A DNA stretch of 34,063 bases from the NCBI GenBank assembly GCA_903927605.1, contig CAIYNT010000160.1, positions 1 to 34,063 of the forward strand, read 5' to 3'. The DNA is from an uncultured Holophagaceae bacterium. Its GTDB lineage: Bacteria; Acidobacteriota; Holophagae; Holophagales; Holophagaceae. The translations under genes and the position numbers were made by a program. The notes beneath the pieces were generated by a model, which ran no database searches, was not told where the DNA came from, and saw nothing but the letters and a program-made list of their open reading frames with translations. Positions 22,271 through 30,761 of this stretch are shown piece after piece; the first letter of the stretch is position 1, and every line of letters begins with the position of its first letter.

Positions 22271-23812
22271 ATGGCACGCCCTTGGCTCAAGCTGCTGGAC
22301 CCCGGCCTGACGGCCCTGAAGGCCGCGACCGGAACCTCCTTTGAAGACCGTCTGGCCCTGGCTCGTGCCTTCAATGGCCGGGCCCGCCACGAGGAGGCCC
22401 GGGAGATCCTGGACCAGCTGCTGGCCGAGGATCGTGCCCATGCGGAAGCCTGGTTCGAGCGCCTGCTCTGCTTCAGTGATCACGACGGCGACGAGGAGGG
22501 CCTGGAGCTCATGGCCCAGCTGGAATCCCTCCGGGACGAGCATCCCCAGGAGGGGGGCCATCTCCGCAACCTCGGCTACCTGCGCCTGTTGATGCAGGAT
22601 CTCGAGGGCGCTGAGCGAACCCTTCTCCAGGCTCTGGCCTTGAACGGTCAGGACGCGAAGGCCCTGGAACTGGCGGGTCTCGTGCAGCTGCACCTGAACC
22701 ACGCGCCCGAGGCCAAAGCCTGGTTGCTGAAGGCCCTCAGCCTCAATCCAAAGGATCCGCGCACCCTGCGCCTGCTGGCCATCGCCATGGAACAGCTGGG
22801 TGACCTCAACGGAGCGGAGACCCAGCTCGTGGCAGCCCTTCGGGCCGAGGAATGCTACTACTGGGGCTGGCATGCCCTGGGCGAACTGCTCCTGAAGCGG
22901 GGCGAATTGGCAGAAGGCCTGCGTTGCATCCAAAGGGCCCGCAGCCTGCATGTGAGCGACCCGGCCAGCTACTTCATCCTCGCGGAGATCTTCAGTGAAC
23001 AGGGCCACCTTGAGCTGGCCCAGGGACAGCTCCATACGCTCATGCTGCTGGCGCCACCGGCACCGGTACTGGGTGAGGCCCAGGCCCTGCTGGGTGAATT
23101 GAAGCGCGACATGGGCGACCGGGACGGTGCTGCGTCCTACTTCAGCCTCGCCACCGAGACCGATCCGGACGCGGCGAACCCTTGGGCTGCCCTCGGGGAC
23201 ATGGCCCGCGAGGAATGCCGCTGGGATGATGCCCTGCGCTGCTACCGCGAGGCCCTGATGCGCGAACCCGATGCTGCGGACCTGCAGGTCCAGCTGGGCT
23301 ATGTGCTGGTGGAAACCCGCCAGGGGACCGCCGCGGAGCAGGCCTTCCTCCAGGCCCTCGAGCTTGACCCTGGTGAATACAGCGCCTACCTGGGCCTATC
23401 CGAGGTCTACCGCTTTGCCAACCGGCGTGAGGATCAGATGAGCATGGTGGAGCAAGCCATGACTCTGGCACCCGAGGATGCCGATGTCTGGAACGCCAAG
23501 GGAGTCGCCCTAGAAGTCACCAAACACTGGCGGAAAGCCACCGAGGCCTACGAAAAGGCCTTGGCCCTGGAGCCCCAGCACCGCAAGGCAGCCAACAACC
23601 TGGGGTTTGTTCTCGAGAAGCGCATGAACCACGGTGAGCCGGAACTTCGCGCGCGGGCGACCGAGGCCTGGAGGCAGCGCCTTCTGATCTGCCGCGATGA
23701 AGACCAGAGCCTGAAGATGGCCACCGATCATTTGGCCAATCTGGGTGTCGATGACGACACCATCCGCGAATGGCTGCGTCCAGGATTCCTGGCAACCGAA
23801 CCTCAGGAATGA
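22271..23812 (+). CDS. Tetratricopeptide-repeat protein
   Basis: The 513-residue protein is made almost entirely of helical TPR units from about residue 20 to 480. Examples are AEAWFERLLCF, AKAWLLKALSLNPKDP, ADLQVQLGYVLVETRQGTAAEQAFLQALELDP and ATEAYEKALALEPQHRKAANNLGFVLE. There is no signal peptide, membrane segment or enzymatic domain, so it is probably a cytoplasmic protein-interaction scaffold. The start at ATG 22271 has ACGAGG upstream and lies 28 bases after the dehydrogenase gene, which suggests a ruvA-dehydrogenase-TPR operon. No partner can be named. Confidence 0.85.
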   Translation: MARPWLKLLDPGLTALKAATGTSFEDRLALARAFNGRARHEEAREILDQLLAEDRAHAEAWFERLLCFSDHDGDEEGLELMAQLESLRDEHPQEGGHLRNLGYLRLLMQDLEGAERTLLQALALNGQDAKALELAGLVQLHLNHAPEAKAWLLKALSLNPKDPRTLRLLAIAMEQLGDLNGAETQLVAALRAEECYYWGWHALGELLLKRGELAEGLRCIQRARSLHVSDPASYFILAEIFSEQGHLELAQGQLHTLMLLAPPAPVLGEAQALLGELKRDMGDRDGAASYFSLATETDPDAANPWAALGDMAREECRWDDALRCYREALMREPDAADLQVQLGYVLVETRQGTAAEQAFLQALELDPGEYSAYLGLSEVYRFANRREDQMSMVEQAMTLAPEDADVWNAKGVALEVTKHWRKATEAYEKALALEPQHRKAANNLGFVLEKRMNHGEPELRARATEAWRQRLLICRDEDQSLKMATDHLANLGVDDDTIREWLRPGFLATEPQE

Positions 23813-24159
23813 TCTTCCAGTCACGGCCGTGTCACTCGAATGTTTCCAGGTAGTTACAAAAGGCCGTTTCCCCCCTGTGGAAAAGCCTGTGGATTGACCT
23901 CTTTCGGGTGCGTTAAATCCTGTCTGGATACAGAGTTCCTTACCCGAATGGACCTACACGGTATCTATGTTAATCGTTATATTTCAATTTTTCCATTGTT
24001 GACGATAGCAGAATCTGCCGATTTGCCCTGAATCCAGGTTTTCCACATTTTCCGCTTTCTTTCGCATTGACAGGGTGAACAGCCTTTAATCCCGCGTCGA
24101 GGGGGGCGAAAACCGCCTTGTCAACACCTTCTCGTCACATTGGGACCACCCTGCAGGGT
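23813..24159. other. AT-rich convergent intergenic region with DnaA-box-like sites
   Basis: These 347 bases lie between two convergent genes (TPR protein and smc) and hold no convincing coding frame. The middle (about 23960-24015) is very AT-rich for this chromosome. Two 9-mers fit the DnaA-box pattern TTWTNCACA exactly: TGTGGAAAA at 23876-23884 (reverse) and TTTTCCACA at 24039-24047 (forward). A weaker one, TGTGGATTG, is at 23888-23896. The two exact boxes are inverted and flank the AT-rich part. Next to the smc stop is a 12-bp palindrome ACCCTGCAGGGT (24148-24159), a possible terminator stem without a clear U tract. Replication-related function is a hypothesis only. Confidence 0.5.
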
Positions 24160-27100
24160 TCAGACGAGGGCCTCCGCCTCCCGCAGTTGGACGCTCACCA
24201 ACCGGGAGCAGCCGGCCTCCTCCATGGTCACTCCGTAAAGAGTGTCTGCCGCAACCATGGTGGGCTTCTGGTGGGTGATGACGATGAACTGGGTATCAGC
24301 CTTCATCTTCTGCACCATGGCGGCAAAACGACCCACATTGGCCTCGTCCAGGGGAGCATCCACCTCATCCAGCACGCAGAAGGGACTGGGCTTGAAGTGG
24401 AAGATGGCGAAAAGCAGCGAGATGGCCGTGAGCGCCTTTTCTCCGCCGCTCAGCAGCGTGAGCGCCTTGGCTGTCTTCCCAGGAGGCTGCGCGGTGATCT
24501 CGATGCCGCATTCCAGAAGGTTCCGGGGATCCTCCAAGGTGAGCTGGGCGCTGCCACCTCCGAAAGCCTCGCGGAAGACTTCCTGGAACCGGCTGTTCAC
24601 GAAATCAAAGGCCTCGCGGAACCGATCCTCACTGGTGGCATTGATCTCCTGGATCGTAGATTCAAGATTTCCGATGGCGGCAGTGACGTCGGCCCGTTGT
24701 TCATCCATGAAGGCCATGCGGGTTTCAGCCTCCTCTAACTCCTGAATGGCCAGGGGGTTCACCCCACCCAAATCCAGGCGTCGGCCCTGCAACTCGTTCA
24801 ACCGGGTCTGGTGGACCAGTTCACCTTCCTCCCAGGCCAGTCGTTCAGTATCGGTCAGGCCGGCCATGAAGGCCGGCACTTCCAGCCCCAGCGCCAACTC
24901 GACCTCATTGGCCAGCGCCTCCTGGCTCCCTTGAACCTGGGCGCCGTGGATCAACACCTCCTGGTGCTGGGCCCGGGCGTTTTCCAGAGCCCCCTGGAAT
25001 TCACGGGTCGCCCGCTCTTGGATCCGCAGGGCCTCTTGATCCAGCTCAAGCCTGGGCTGGGCCTCCCGAGCCTGGGCTTGTACGCCTTCCCGCTCCTGCA
25101 ACAGTCCCTGGGATTCCGTTTCCAGCTCGGTAAGACGACGGAGGCACCCTTCCCTGCGATCCACCTGATCCGTGGCCTCCGCCTCCAGCCGCTGACGCTC
25201 AGCCTCCAGATCGAAGCGGCCCCGGTGGGCGAGTTGCAGATGGCGCTCATGCCCATCCCGCTCAGCCCAGGCGGCATCCCGTCCTCGCGCAGCCTCCAGC
25301 CGTTGCTCCCGGCGTTCATCGAGGCGTTGTCGCGCCCCCCGCACCTGGATCTCGGCCTGCTGGATGGACTCATCCAGGGCGGCATCACCCGCCTCTTCCG
25401 GATGTTCATCAAGTTCCCGCAGCAGGAGCTGGATCCGCTTGATTTCCGTCTCGATCTGCTCCCACATGGCGTCGGCCCGCTCGCTTGCTGTCCGGATTTC
25501 GGACAGCTGGGCCTGCAACGACGTCTGTTGGGATTTGAGCGTGTCCACTCTCCGACGCAGGGTGCGGAGATCTTCATCGATCTCCAGGGACCGCTCGCGG
25601 GCGCCGCGGGCCTCGTCACCCCCGTGCCTGCGCTGGGTCTCCAGCTCTTCCAGGCGATCCAGAAGAGCTTCCCGTGTGGCCCGGGCCTCTTCCTGTTCCG
25701 CCCTCAGCTTGATCGGTGAGGCGGCGGGAGCGGAAATACCGAGTTGCAGAGGACCGTAGGGCAGGCGGATGAAGGATCGAGACACGAACGCCAGATCAGG
25801 ATGGGCCAGGACGAGGCCCGGTAGCGTCTCGTCAGCACATCGGAAGGTTCTGTCCACGAGGGCCCGTAGAGGTTGCTCTGAACCTGTCCAACGCACGTGA
25901 TCCCTGAGCGGCTCGCAACCTTCTGGAACGGGTGGTGGCAACCCAGCGCTTCCCAGGGCCAGCAGGAGATGCCCCGGTGCCCCCGCAGCCTGACGGGCCG
26001 TGCCCGTGTCCACAGAAAGCGACTGGAGCCAGACGCCGAGCAGGCGCTCCAAATCCGGCCGCAGGGCCTCACCCACAGTCAGGAGCTCGACCAGAGTAAG
26101 TGACCTCATCCCCTGCTCACGCAACCAAGTGAGGCCCTTCCTCAGTTCCTCATCCCCGAAACTCTGGGCAAGGAGGTCCGAGATCTGCCGTAACCGTCGC
26201 TCGGCGGCATCCAGTTCCGCCTCGGCGCGGTGGTGGTCCTGCGCCAGGGTCCGCTGGGCCTCCTCCAATGTTTCTGCCCGGCGACGCTGATCGAAGGCGG
26301 CCTCTTCGGCCCGTTCCAACTGGGAGAGCAGCCCCTCCAGGTCCCGATCCACCTGAGTCGCTTCTGCCTGAAGGCTCTCCAGGCGCGGCGCCCGAATGGA
26401 TTCGTCATGGTTCAGGGCATCCAACCGCCCTTCGAGCTGGGCAATCTGACTCTGGAATCCCAGGCGCTGCTTCTGGCGGGCCAAAGTTTCCTTCTGGCTT
26501 TCGACCTTCCGCTCCCGCAGGGCATGAAATTCGGCTTCCTCGTGACGGAGGGCGCCCTGGGCCAGGGCCACGGTCTCCTCCGCCCTGGACAGATCGGCCT
26601 CCCACACCCCCAGGCGGTCAGAGGCCTCCCTGAGCACCGATTCAAGCGCCGAGAAGGAATCCCCTGACTCCTCCAACCGCGCGGTCAGAGCCTGTATGCG
26701 TTCCTGCAGACGGCTCCGCTGCCCTTCGGCCTCGACCCGACGTTCCTCCTGAAAGCCGCGCTCCTGTTCCGCGAGCTGGAGGCGCTGATCCAGACCCAGC
26801 ATGGCGGCGGCGCGCTTGGCCTGGGTCTGCTGCTGTTCGTCCACCGACAGTCGCAGCGCCTCGACCTCGGAAGCCTTTTCCGAGACCTGGGCGGTGAGTT
26901 CCGCGACACGGCGTTCCACCTGGTCCAGCTGGTCGAGGATCCGGAGCTTGGCCGCTTCCAGTTCCACCGCCTTCCCGGCGAGGAGGATCCTCTGAGTGGC
27001 CTTGATGTCGGTGTCCAGCTCCTTCGCCCTCCTGGCTCGAGCGGCCTGGCGGCGGAGCGAATCCATCTGCTTGTTCAGTTCAAAGAGGATGTCGTCGAGC

Positions 27101-27669
27101 CGCTCCAGGTTGCTCTTGGTCTCCTCCAGTCGTTTCTCTGCATCGGCCCGGCGCAGCTTGTAGCGCGTGATGCCGGCGGCCTCCTCCAGCAGGATGCGGC
27201 GGTCCTTGGGTTTGCTGCTCAGGATGAGGTCGATCTGTCCCTGCTGGATGAAGCTGTAGGCCCGCGTTCCCATCCCCGTGTCGAGCAGGAGATCCTGGAC
27301 ATCCTTGAGCCTGGCCTCGCGCCCGTTGATCCGGTACTCGCTTCCAGTATCGCGGTAGAGACGGCGTGAAATCGTGACTTCGCGGGTGGCTCCGGGCAGG
27401 GCGGGGTCGGGCATTTCCAACACCAACTTCACTTCGGACAGACCCATGGGCCGACGCTGGGCCGTGCCCGCGAAAATCACATCGGCCATCTCGGCACCCC
27501 GGAGCATGGAGGGACGCTGTTCCCCCAGCACCCAGGCCAGGCTATCGGAGATGTTCGATTTGCCGCAGCCGTTGGGCCCGACGACTGCGGTCATCCCACC
27601 CGGGAAGCTGAGCTTCTGGGCATCGGCGAAGGACTTGAATCCATGGAGTTCGAGAGAGATCAGGCGCAC
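24160..27669 (-). CDS. smc: Chromosome segregation protein SMC
   Basis: The 1169-residue condensin subunit has the standard architecture. An N-terminal ABC half carries Walker A GPNGCGKSN (~31-39), and a coiled coil runs to about 500. A hinge at about 510-650 is followed by the return coiled coil, and the C-terminal half carries the ABC signature LLSGGEKALTA and Walker B CVLDEVDAPLDEANV. Together with ScpA/ScpB (not in the window) it entraps and loops DNA for chromosome compaction. The start chosen is GTG 27669, because it gives the family-typical VRLISLELHGFKSFA and has CGGAG upstream. ATGs at 27714 and 27717 would add about 15 unconserved residues. It is transcribed away from the pilus operon. 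Confidence 0.95.
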   Translation of the reverse strand: MRLISLELHGFKSFADAQKLSFPGGMTAVVGPNGCGKSNISDSLAWVLGEQRPSMLRGAEMADVIFAGTAQRRPMGLSEVKLVLEMPDPALPGATREVTISRRLYRDTGSEYRINGREARLKDVQDLLLDTGMGTRAYSFIQQGQIDLILSSKPKDRRILLEEAAGITRYKLRRADAEKRLEETKSNLERLDDILFELNKQMDSLRRQAARARRAKELDTDIKATQRILLAGKAVELEAAKLRILDQLDQVERRVAELTAQVSEKASEVEALRLSVDEQQQTQAKRAAAMLGLDQRLQLAEQERGFQEERRVEAEGQRSRLQERIQALTARLEESGDSFSALESVLREASDRLGVWEADLSRAEETVALAQGALRHEEAEFHALRERKVESQKETLARQKQRLGFQSQIAQLEGRLDALNHDESIRAPRLESLQAEATQVDRDLEGLLSQLERAEEAAFDQRRRAETLEEAQRTLAQDHHRAEAELDAAERRLRQISDLLAQSFGDEELRKGLTWLREQGMRSLTLVELLTVGEALRPDLERLLGVWLQSLSVDTGTARQAAGAPGHLLLALGSAGLPPPVPEGCEPLRDHVRWTGSEQPLRALVDRTFRCADETLPGLVLAHPDLAFVSRSFIRLPYGPLQLGISAPAASPIKLRAEQEEARATREALLDRLEELETQRRHGGDEARGARERSLEIDEDLRTLRRRVDTLKSQQTSLQAQLSEIRTASERADAMWEQIETEIKRIQLLLRELDEHPEEAGDAALDESIQQAEIQVRGARQRLDERREQRLEAARGRDAAWAERDGHERHLQLAHRGRFDLEAERQRLEAEATDQVDRREGCLRRLTELETESQGLLQEREGVQAQAREAQPRLELDQEALRIQERATREFQGALENARAQHQEVLIHGAQVQGSQEALANEVELALGLEVPAFMAGLTDTERLAWEEGELVHQTRLNELQGRRLDLGGVNPLAIQELEEAETRMAFMDEQRADVTAAIGNLESTIQEINATSEDRFREAFDFVNSRFQEVFREAFGGGSAQLTLEDPRNLLECGIEITAQPPGKTAKALTLLSGGEKALTAISLLFAIFHFKPSPFCVLDEVDAPLDEANVGRFAAMVQKMKADTQFIVITHQKPTMVAADTLYGVTMEEAGCSRLVSVQLREAEALV

Positions 27670-27723
27670 GCGGTCAGCGCTCCGGGTCAGGCGGGTGGGA
27701 ACATCTCCCTCCATCATTCCACA

Positions 27724-27757
27724 CCATGCGTAGGATCCCACCGTAGCTTACGCATGG
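27724..27757. promoter_or_regulatory. Inverted repeat in the smc-pilus divergent region
   Basis: CCATGCGTA (27724-27732) and TACGCATGG (27749-27757) form a perfect 9-bp inverted repeat with a 16-base centre. It lies about 55 bases upstream of the proposed smc start and about 170 upstream of the pilus operon. This is a typical place for an operator, but no regulator is encoded nearby. The function is unknown. Confidence 0.4.
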
Positions 27758-27813
27758 CCCCCTTGGGGATCGGCCCGAAGCCCGGTAGACTCGGATCTTC
27801 CTCAGGCCAGTCA

Positions 27814-27890
27814 GGAGTCACCTGTGCAGCCTTTCCCAGCCCCCGCATGCAAGCCTGCGGCAGAAGACCGGTCGGGGGCCGGTTTACTCC
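27814..27890 (+). promoter_or_regulatory. Candidate structured leader upstream of the pilus operon
   Basis: In the plus-strand leader of the pilus operon, GGAGT (27814-27818) can pair with ACTCC (27886-27890). Inside that, GCCCCCG (27839-27845) pairs with CGGGGGC (27873-27879) around a loop containing further short stems. The layout is a closed multi-stem domain, as in a cis-regulatory RNA. It does not match a riboswitch consensus I can recall; I compared it mentally with c-di-GMP-I, TPP and cobalamin types. A GC-rich chance fold is possible. Confidence 0.3.
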
Positions 27891-27927
27891 CCATCTGGGA
27901 GAGTGACGCTGAGAGGGGGAACCGGCC

Positions 27928-28659
27928 GTGAAGCGTTCCATTCTTGCGCCGCCAGATGCTTCCCTGCTATGGCTGGAAGCTCACCGGGTCATTGCGGGAA
28001 CCCATCAGCGGTCCCTTGACGGACCGCCCTCCGAGGACCAGCTGGCCCAGGCCCTGACTGCCCTGCCTCAGGGACCCACCCGGTGGGTGGTGGATGATCT
28101 GTGGACGCCCTCCGTGCTCCTGCGGGATCTCACCGAGCTCCCTCGCGGAGCCGAAGCCCAGGAAGCCTTCTTCCGATGGCGGTTCACCCAGGCCCTGGCC
28201 CTGGAGACGCCCCACTTCGTCCAGGCCCTTGAGGTGGAGCCAGGAATCTGGCTTGCCTCGGGAATCCGCGAAGAGCTGCGGGAATCCATGCTTCAGCTGA
28301 GTCTGCGGCTCGACCGGAGCCTCCACGCCCTCACGCCGCGGTGGCTGCATCTCTACAACCTGCTGGCCCCCTCCCTCGACCTCCCGGGCATCCTGCTGTC
28401 CTTGAGTCCTGCGGGATCCGGGAAGTACGCGGGAACTCTCGTGGCCTGGGGCCGAACCCTCTGCCTGCTGCGTCAGTGGTCTGAGCCCCTGGCCCCCGAA
28501 GCCTGGGTCGAGGAACGTCTCGCACCCAGTGCCGCGTTCCTCCAGCGGGAATCCCGCACTCCCCAGCACCTCTTCATCTGGGGCGCCCCAGCGTGGCCAG
28601 AAAGCAATCTGGCCACGCGCATCCTCGACGACCGTTCCGTACTGGGCGAGGGGCGCTGA
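27928..28659 (+). CDS. Short PilM-like protein, first gene of the pilus/secretion operon
   Basis: The 243-residue protein starts at GTG 27928 with GAGAGGGGGA upstream. It occupies the PilM place directly before pilN. The middle resembles PilM/GspL cytoplasmic domains: VVDDLWTPSVLLRDLTELPRGAEAQEAFFRWRF, then LEVEPGIWLASGIREELRESM. PilM is an actin-like ATP-binding protein of about 350 residues that anchors the inner-membrane PilNO platform. This protein is about 100 residues shorter, and I cannot see the two phosphate loops of the actin fold, so ATP binding is doubtful. It has no membrane segment, unlike GspL. Its stop overlaps pilN by one base (TGATG). The assignment rests on position plus weak resemblance. 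Confidence 0.6.
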   Translation: MKRSILAPPDASLLWLEAHRVIAGTHQRSLDGPPSEDQLAQALTALPQGPTRWVVDDLWTPSVLLRDLTELPRGAEAQEAFFRWRFTQALALETPHFVQALEVEPGIWLASGIREELRESMLQLSLRLDRSLHALTPRWLHLYNLLAPSLDLPGILLSLSPAGSGKYAGTLVAWGRTLCLLRQWSEPLAPEAWVEERLAPSAAFLQRESRTPQHLFIWGAPAWPESNLATRILDDRSVLGEGR

Positions 28660-29522
28660 TGGCTGTCCCTGTCCTTAACCTCAACCTCGCCCCCCGCCCG
28701 AGCCTATGGCGCCAGCGCCACCTTGTTCTCGGCTGGACCGCCCTTGGAGTGGGCACCCTCTTCCTGGCCGGAGCCATCGGCTTCACCTGGCGCGCCTATC
28801 ATCAGGCAAACCGAGCCGGGCGCGATGCGGTCAGCCTGACGGAAGAAGGCCGACGCGCGGCCCGACAGGAACAGCAGCTCCAAGCCGCGCTCCAGGACAT
28901 GGATGCGTCCCGCGAGCAATCCCGTTGGAAGCTGGCTGAACGGATCCTGCAGGAGCGAAGTCTGCCCTGGTCCCGGCTCACCGCCGAGCTTGAGCAGTGC
29001 ATGGTGCCGGACATGCGGCTGAAGGGCCTTCAACGGGCCAGGAGCAACTCCCAACAGGTCGTGATGAAGCTAAAAGGCGAGGCCCGGACCCGCGCGGCTG
29101 AGGCTGCCTTCGTGGAGGCCCTGCGTGCCACGCCCGTCTTCGCCCAGGTCATCCTGGAGCGCGAGTCTGAACGGGCAGGAGGGGGTTGGGATTTCGAGAT
29201 CAGCCTTCCTACCACTCCAGTTCCTCCCCCATTCCAGGTGAAAGCCATCAAGCTGGGTCCCGCAACCCCAGCCCCAGTCAGCGCTGTGGCCCATCCCACT
29301 GGACCTCCTGTGCGGTCCCCTGCATCAACTGCCCGTACCGCACCGCCAGTCACCACCAACCACCCACCAACCCCGGTGGCAACCCCGGTGGTTCAAGGCG
29401 CGCAGGAAGGATCCCAGGCCCGTCCCGTCCCCCCACCTGGGCCAGTGGATCCTGAAGCGGCGGGAAGTCGGCGCACGCGTCCGGCAAGAATCCGCCCAAT
29501 TCCCTCCAAGGATCCTGAATGA
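28659..29522 (+). CDS. pilN: PilN-like inner-membrane platform protein
   Basis: The 287-residue protein begins MAVPVLNLNLAPRP, which resembles the conserved N-terminal INLLP-type peptide by which PilN contacts PilM. One membrane helix follows at about 22-43. Next come a coiled coil (~45-85) and a ferredoxin-like periplasmic domain up to about 190 (DMRLKGLQRAR, LRATPVFAQVILERE). The last ~95 residues are a Pro/Thr/Ala-rich low-complexity tail ending in basic residues, which usual PilN (~180-210 aa) lacks. The start ATG 28659 has GAGG upstream. PilN and PilO form the periplasmic scaffold between the inner-membrane motor and the secretin. The stop overlaps pilO as ATGA. Confidence 0.8.
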   Translation: MAVPVLNLNLAPRPSLWRQRHLVLGWTALGVGTLFLAGAIGFTWRAYHQANRAGRDAVSLTEEGRRAARQEQQLQAALQDMDASREQSRWKLAERILQERSLPWSRLTAELEQCMVPDMRLKGLQRARSNSQQVVMKLKGEARTRAAEAAFVEALRATPVFAQVILERESERAGGGWDFEISLPTTPVPPPFQVKAIKLGPATPAPVSAVAHPTGPPVRSPASTARTAPPVTTNHPPTPVATPVVQGAQEGSQARPVPPPGPVDPEAAGSRRTRPARIRPIPSKDPE

Positions 29523-30100
29523 GAAGCCTTCTGCGGTCGAGCCGCCTTCGCCTGGCCCTGGGAATCCTAGGGGTGGTGTCGGGCCTCGGGGTGGCCTTCT
29601 TCGTGCTCCCGGATGCCGACCAGCAGCTGAAGCAGAAACTCAAGGCTAAGCAGGAGGCCGAGCTCGGCCGGAATCAGCAGATCCAGCAGCTTCAGGACCT
29701 GCAACAGTTGTCCGACCGCATCCGGCGCGGGCAGGAAACCCTGGCTGAACTCGAGTCGCGCCTGCCCAAGGGTTCTGCTGGGGAACTCCAATGGAATCTC
29801 AGCAAGACGCTCCATGCGCTGGTTCTGAAACATGGTCTTCGGCTGCAGTCGGTGAAATACGGCCTGCCCAGCCGGGAGGGAGCCCGGGGTACGGATCTGG
29901 AGGCGGTGGAAGTCGAATTCGTCGCGCTGGGCATCTACGCCAAGCACAAAGCCTTCATGCTCGACCTGGAGGGGTCCGGCCTGCCCTTCGCAGTGCGGGA
30001 CGGCCGGCTGGAGGAAAGTCCAGAAGGTGCGCGCCTCAATATCGTGCTTCGGGCCTTCCGGAAGGCATCTGGTCCTGAGCGTGAGGAGGGTGAGTCTTGA
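29519..30100 (+). CDS. pilO: PilO-like inner-membrane platform protein
   Basis: The 193-residue protein has one membrane helix at about 11-31 (LALGILGVVSGLGVAFFVLP). A coiled coil rich in Gln/Leu/Glu spans ~33-85, and a periplasmic ferredoxin-like domain spans ~95-185 (LHALVLKHGLRLQSVKYG, VEFVALGIYAKHKAFMLDLE). Size and layout match PilO. It pairs with PilN and connects to PilP. The start ATG 29519 follows AAGGA and overlaps pilN (ATGA). The stop overlaps the TTG start of the next gene, so the whole run is translationally coupled. Confidence 0.82.
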   Translation: MRSLLRSSRLRLALGILGVVSGLGVAFFVLPDADQQLKQKLKAKQEAELGRNQQIQQLQDLQQLSDRIRRGQETLAELESRLPKGSAGELQWNLSKTLHALVLKHGLRLQSVKYGLPSREGARGTDLEAVEVEFVALGIYAKHKAFMLDLEGSGLPFAVRDGRLEESPEGARLNIVLRAFRKASGPEREEGES

Positions 30101-30744
30101 GCACCTCCTCCACGAACTTCGACTTCCAGGCCATGCGCCAGGAACTCCGGTCCAACCCGAAGACGCAGGCAGCCTTGGCGGCCTTCGCGCTGGTCCTCCT
30201 GTTTGCCCTCTACACCTTCTTCGCTCCTGACACTTCCAAGGGGCGGAAGGCCACGGCCACCCGGACCGGATCCAGCCTGGACCCCAGGCAGTTGCTGGGC
30301 CTCCGTCGTCTCCCGGACCTTGCCGCGTTGGGCAAGGCGGGGGAACTTCCACCCATGGCCAAGATCCAGCGGGATCTCTTCATGTTCGAGGCCCCGGCCC
30401 CGCCACCCCCCAAGGTGAAACCGCCCCCACCGCCTCCGCCGCCGACCCCGGAGGAGTTGGAACACCAGCGCCTGATACAGGACAAGGCCGCCGAATATGC
30501 CGGCCGTCCCCAGGATCTGCGCTACCTCGGCTTCTTCAAGGGCAACCCGTCCGGCACCGTGGGCGCCTTCATGAAGGGGGAGGAACCTGTCACCCTGACC
30601 TCGGGCGCCCTACTCAAAGATCGCTGGAAGCTCGTATCCATTCTCGATACCCGAGCCGAGTTCCAGAATACGAAGTATCCGGACCTGCGGCTGGTCCTGG
30701 AGGTCCGCGAGGCCTCCAGTGGCACAGCCGTGAACCAGTTCTGA
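30097..30744 (+). CDS. pilP: PilP-like periplasmic protein linking platform to secretin
   Basis: The 215-residue protein starts at TTG 30097, set by AGGAGGGTGA just upstream and by the TTGA overlap with pilO. A membrane helix at about 25-43 (ALAAFALVLLFALYTFF) anchors it with the C-terminus in the periplasm. Canonical PilP is a lipoprotein, so this anchor is of the GspC type. A Pro-rich spacer (~98-118, mostly consecutive prolines) leads to a small beta domain at ~135-205 (LRYLGFFKGNPSGTVGAFMKGEEPVTLTSGALLKDRWKLVSI). That domain resembles the secretin-binding HR/PilP domain. It is likely to dock on the secretin encoded 17 bases downstream. Confidence 0.78.
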   Translation: MSTSSTNFDFQAMRQELRSNPKTQAALAAFALVLLFALYTFFAPDTSKGRKATATRTGSSLDPRQLLGLRRLPDLAALGKAGELPPMAKIQRDLFMFEAPAPPPPKVKPPPPPPPPTPEELEHQRLIQDKAAEYAGRPQDLRYLGFFKGNPSGTVGAFMKGEEPVTLTSGALLKDRWKLVSILDTRAEFQNTKYPDLRLVLEVREASSGTAVNQF

Positions 30745-30761
30745 TCCGAAGGATGCCCCCG

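Noticed and set aside
23948..23975. dif-like sequence (right arm CTATGTTAATC) in the convergent AT-rich region
   Set aside because: Only the right arm partly resembles the dif consensus; the left arm and arm symmetry do not match.
23840..24031. 63-codon plus-strand frame in the AT-rich region
   Set aside because: No ribosome site, no family resemblance, and it crosses the DnaA-box-like sites.
24811..25719. 302-codon plus-strand frame opposite the smc coiled coil
   Set aside because: It is a Leu/Pro-rich mirror of the coiled-coil codons and has no independent support.
27900..27928. TPP-riboswitch-like GCTGAGAG before the pilM-like gene
   Set aside because: The rest of the thi-box consensus is absent and the operon has no thiamine link.
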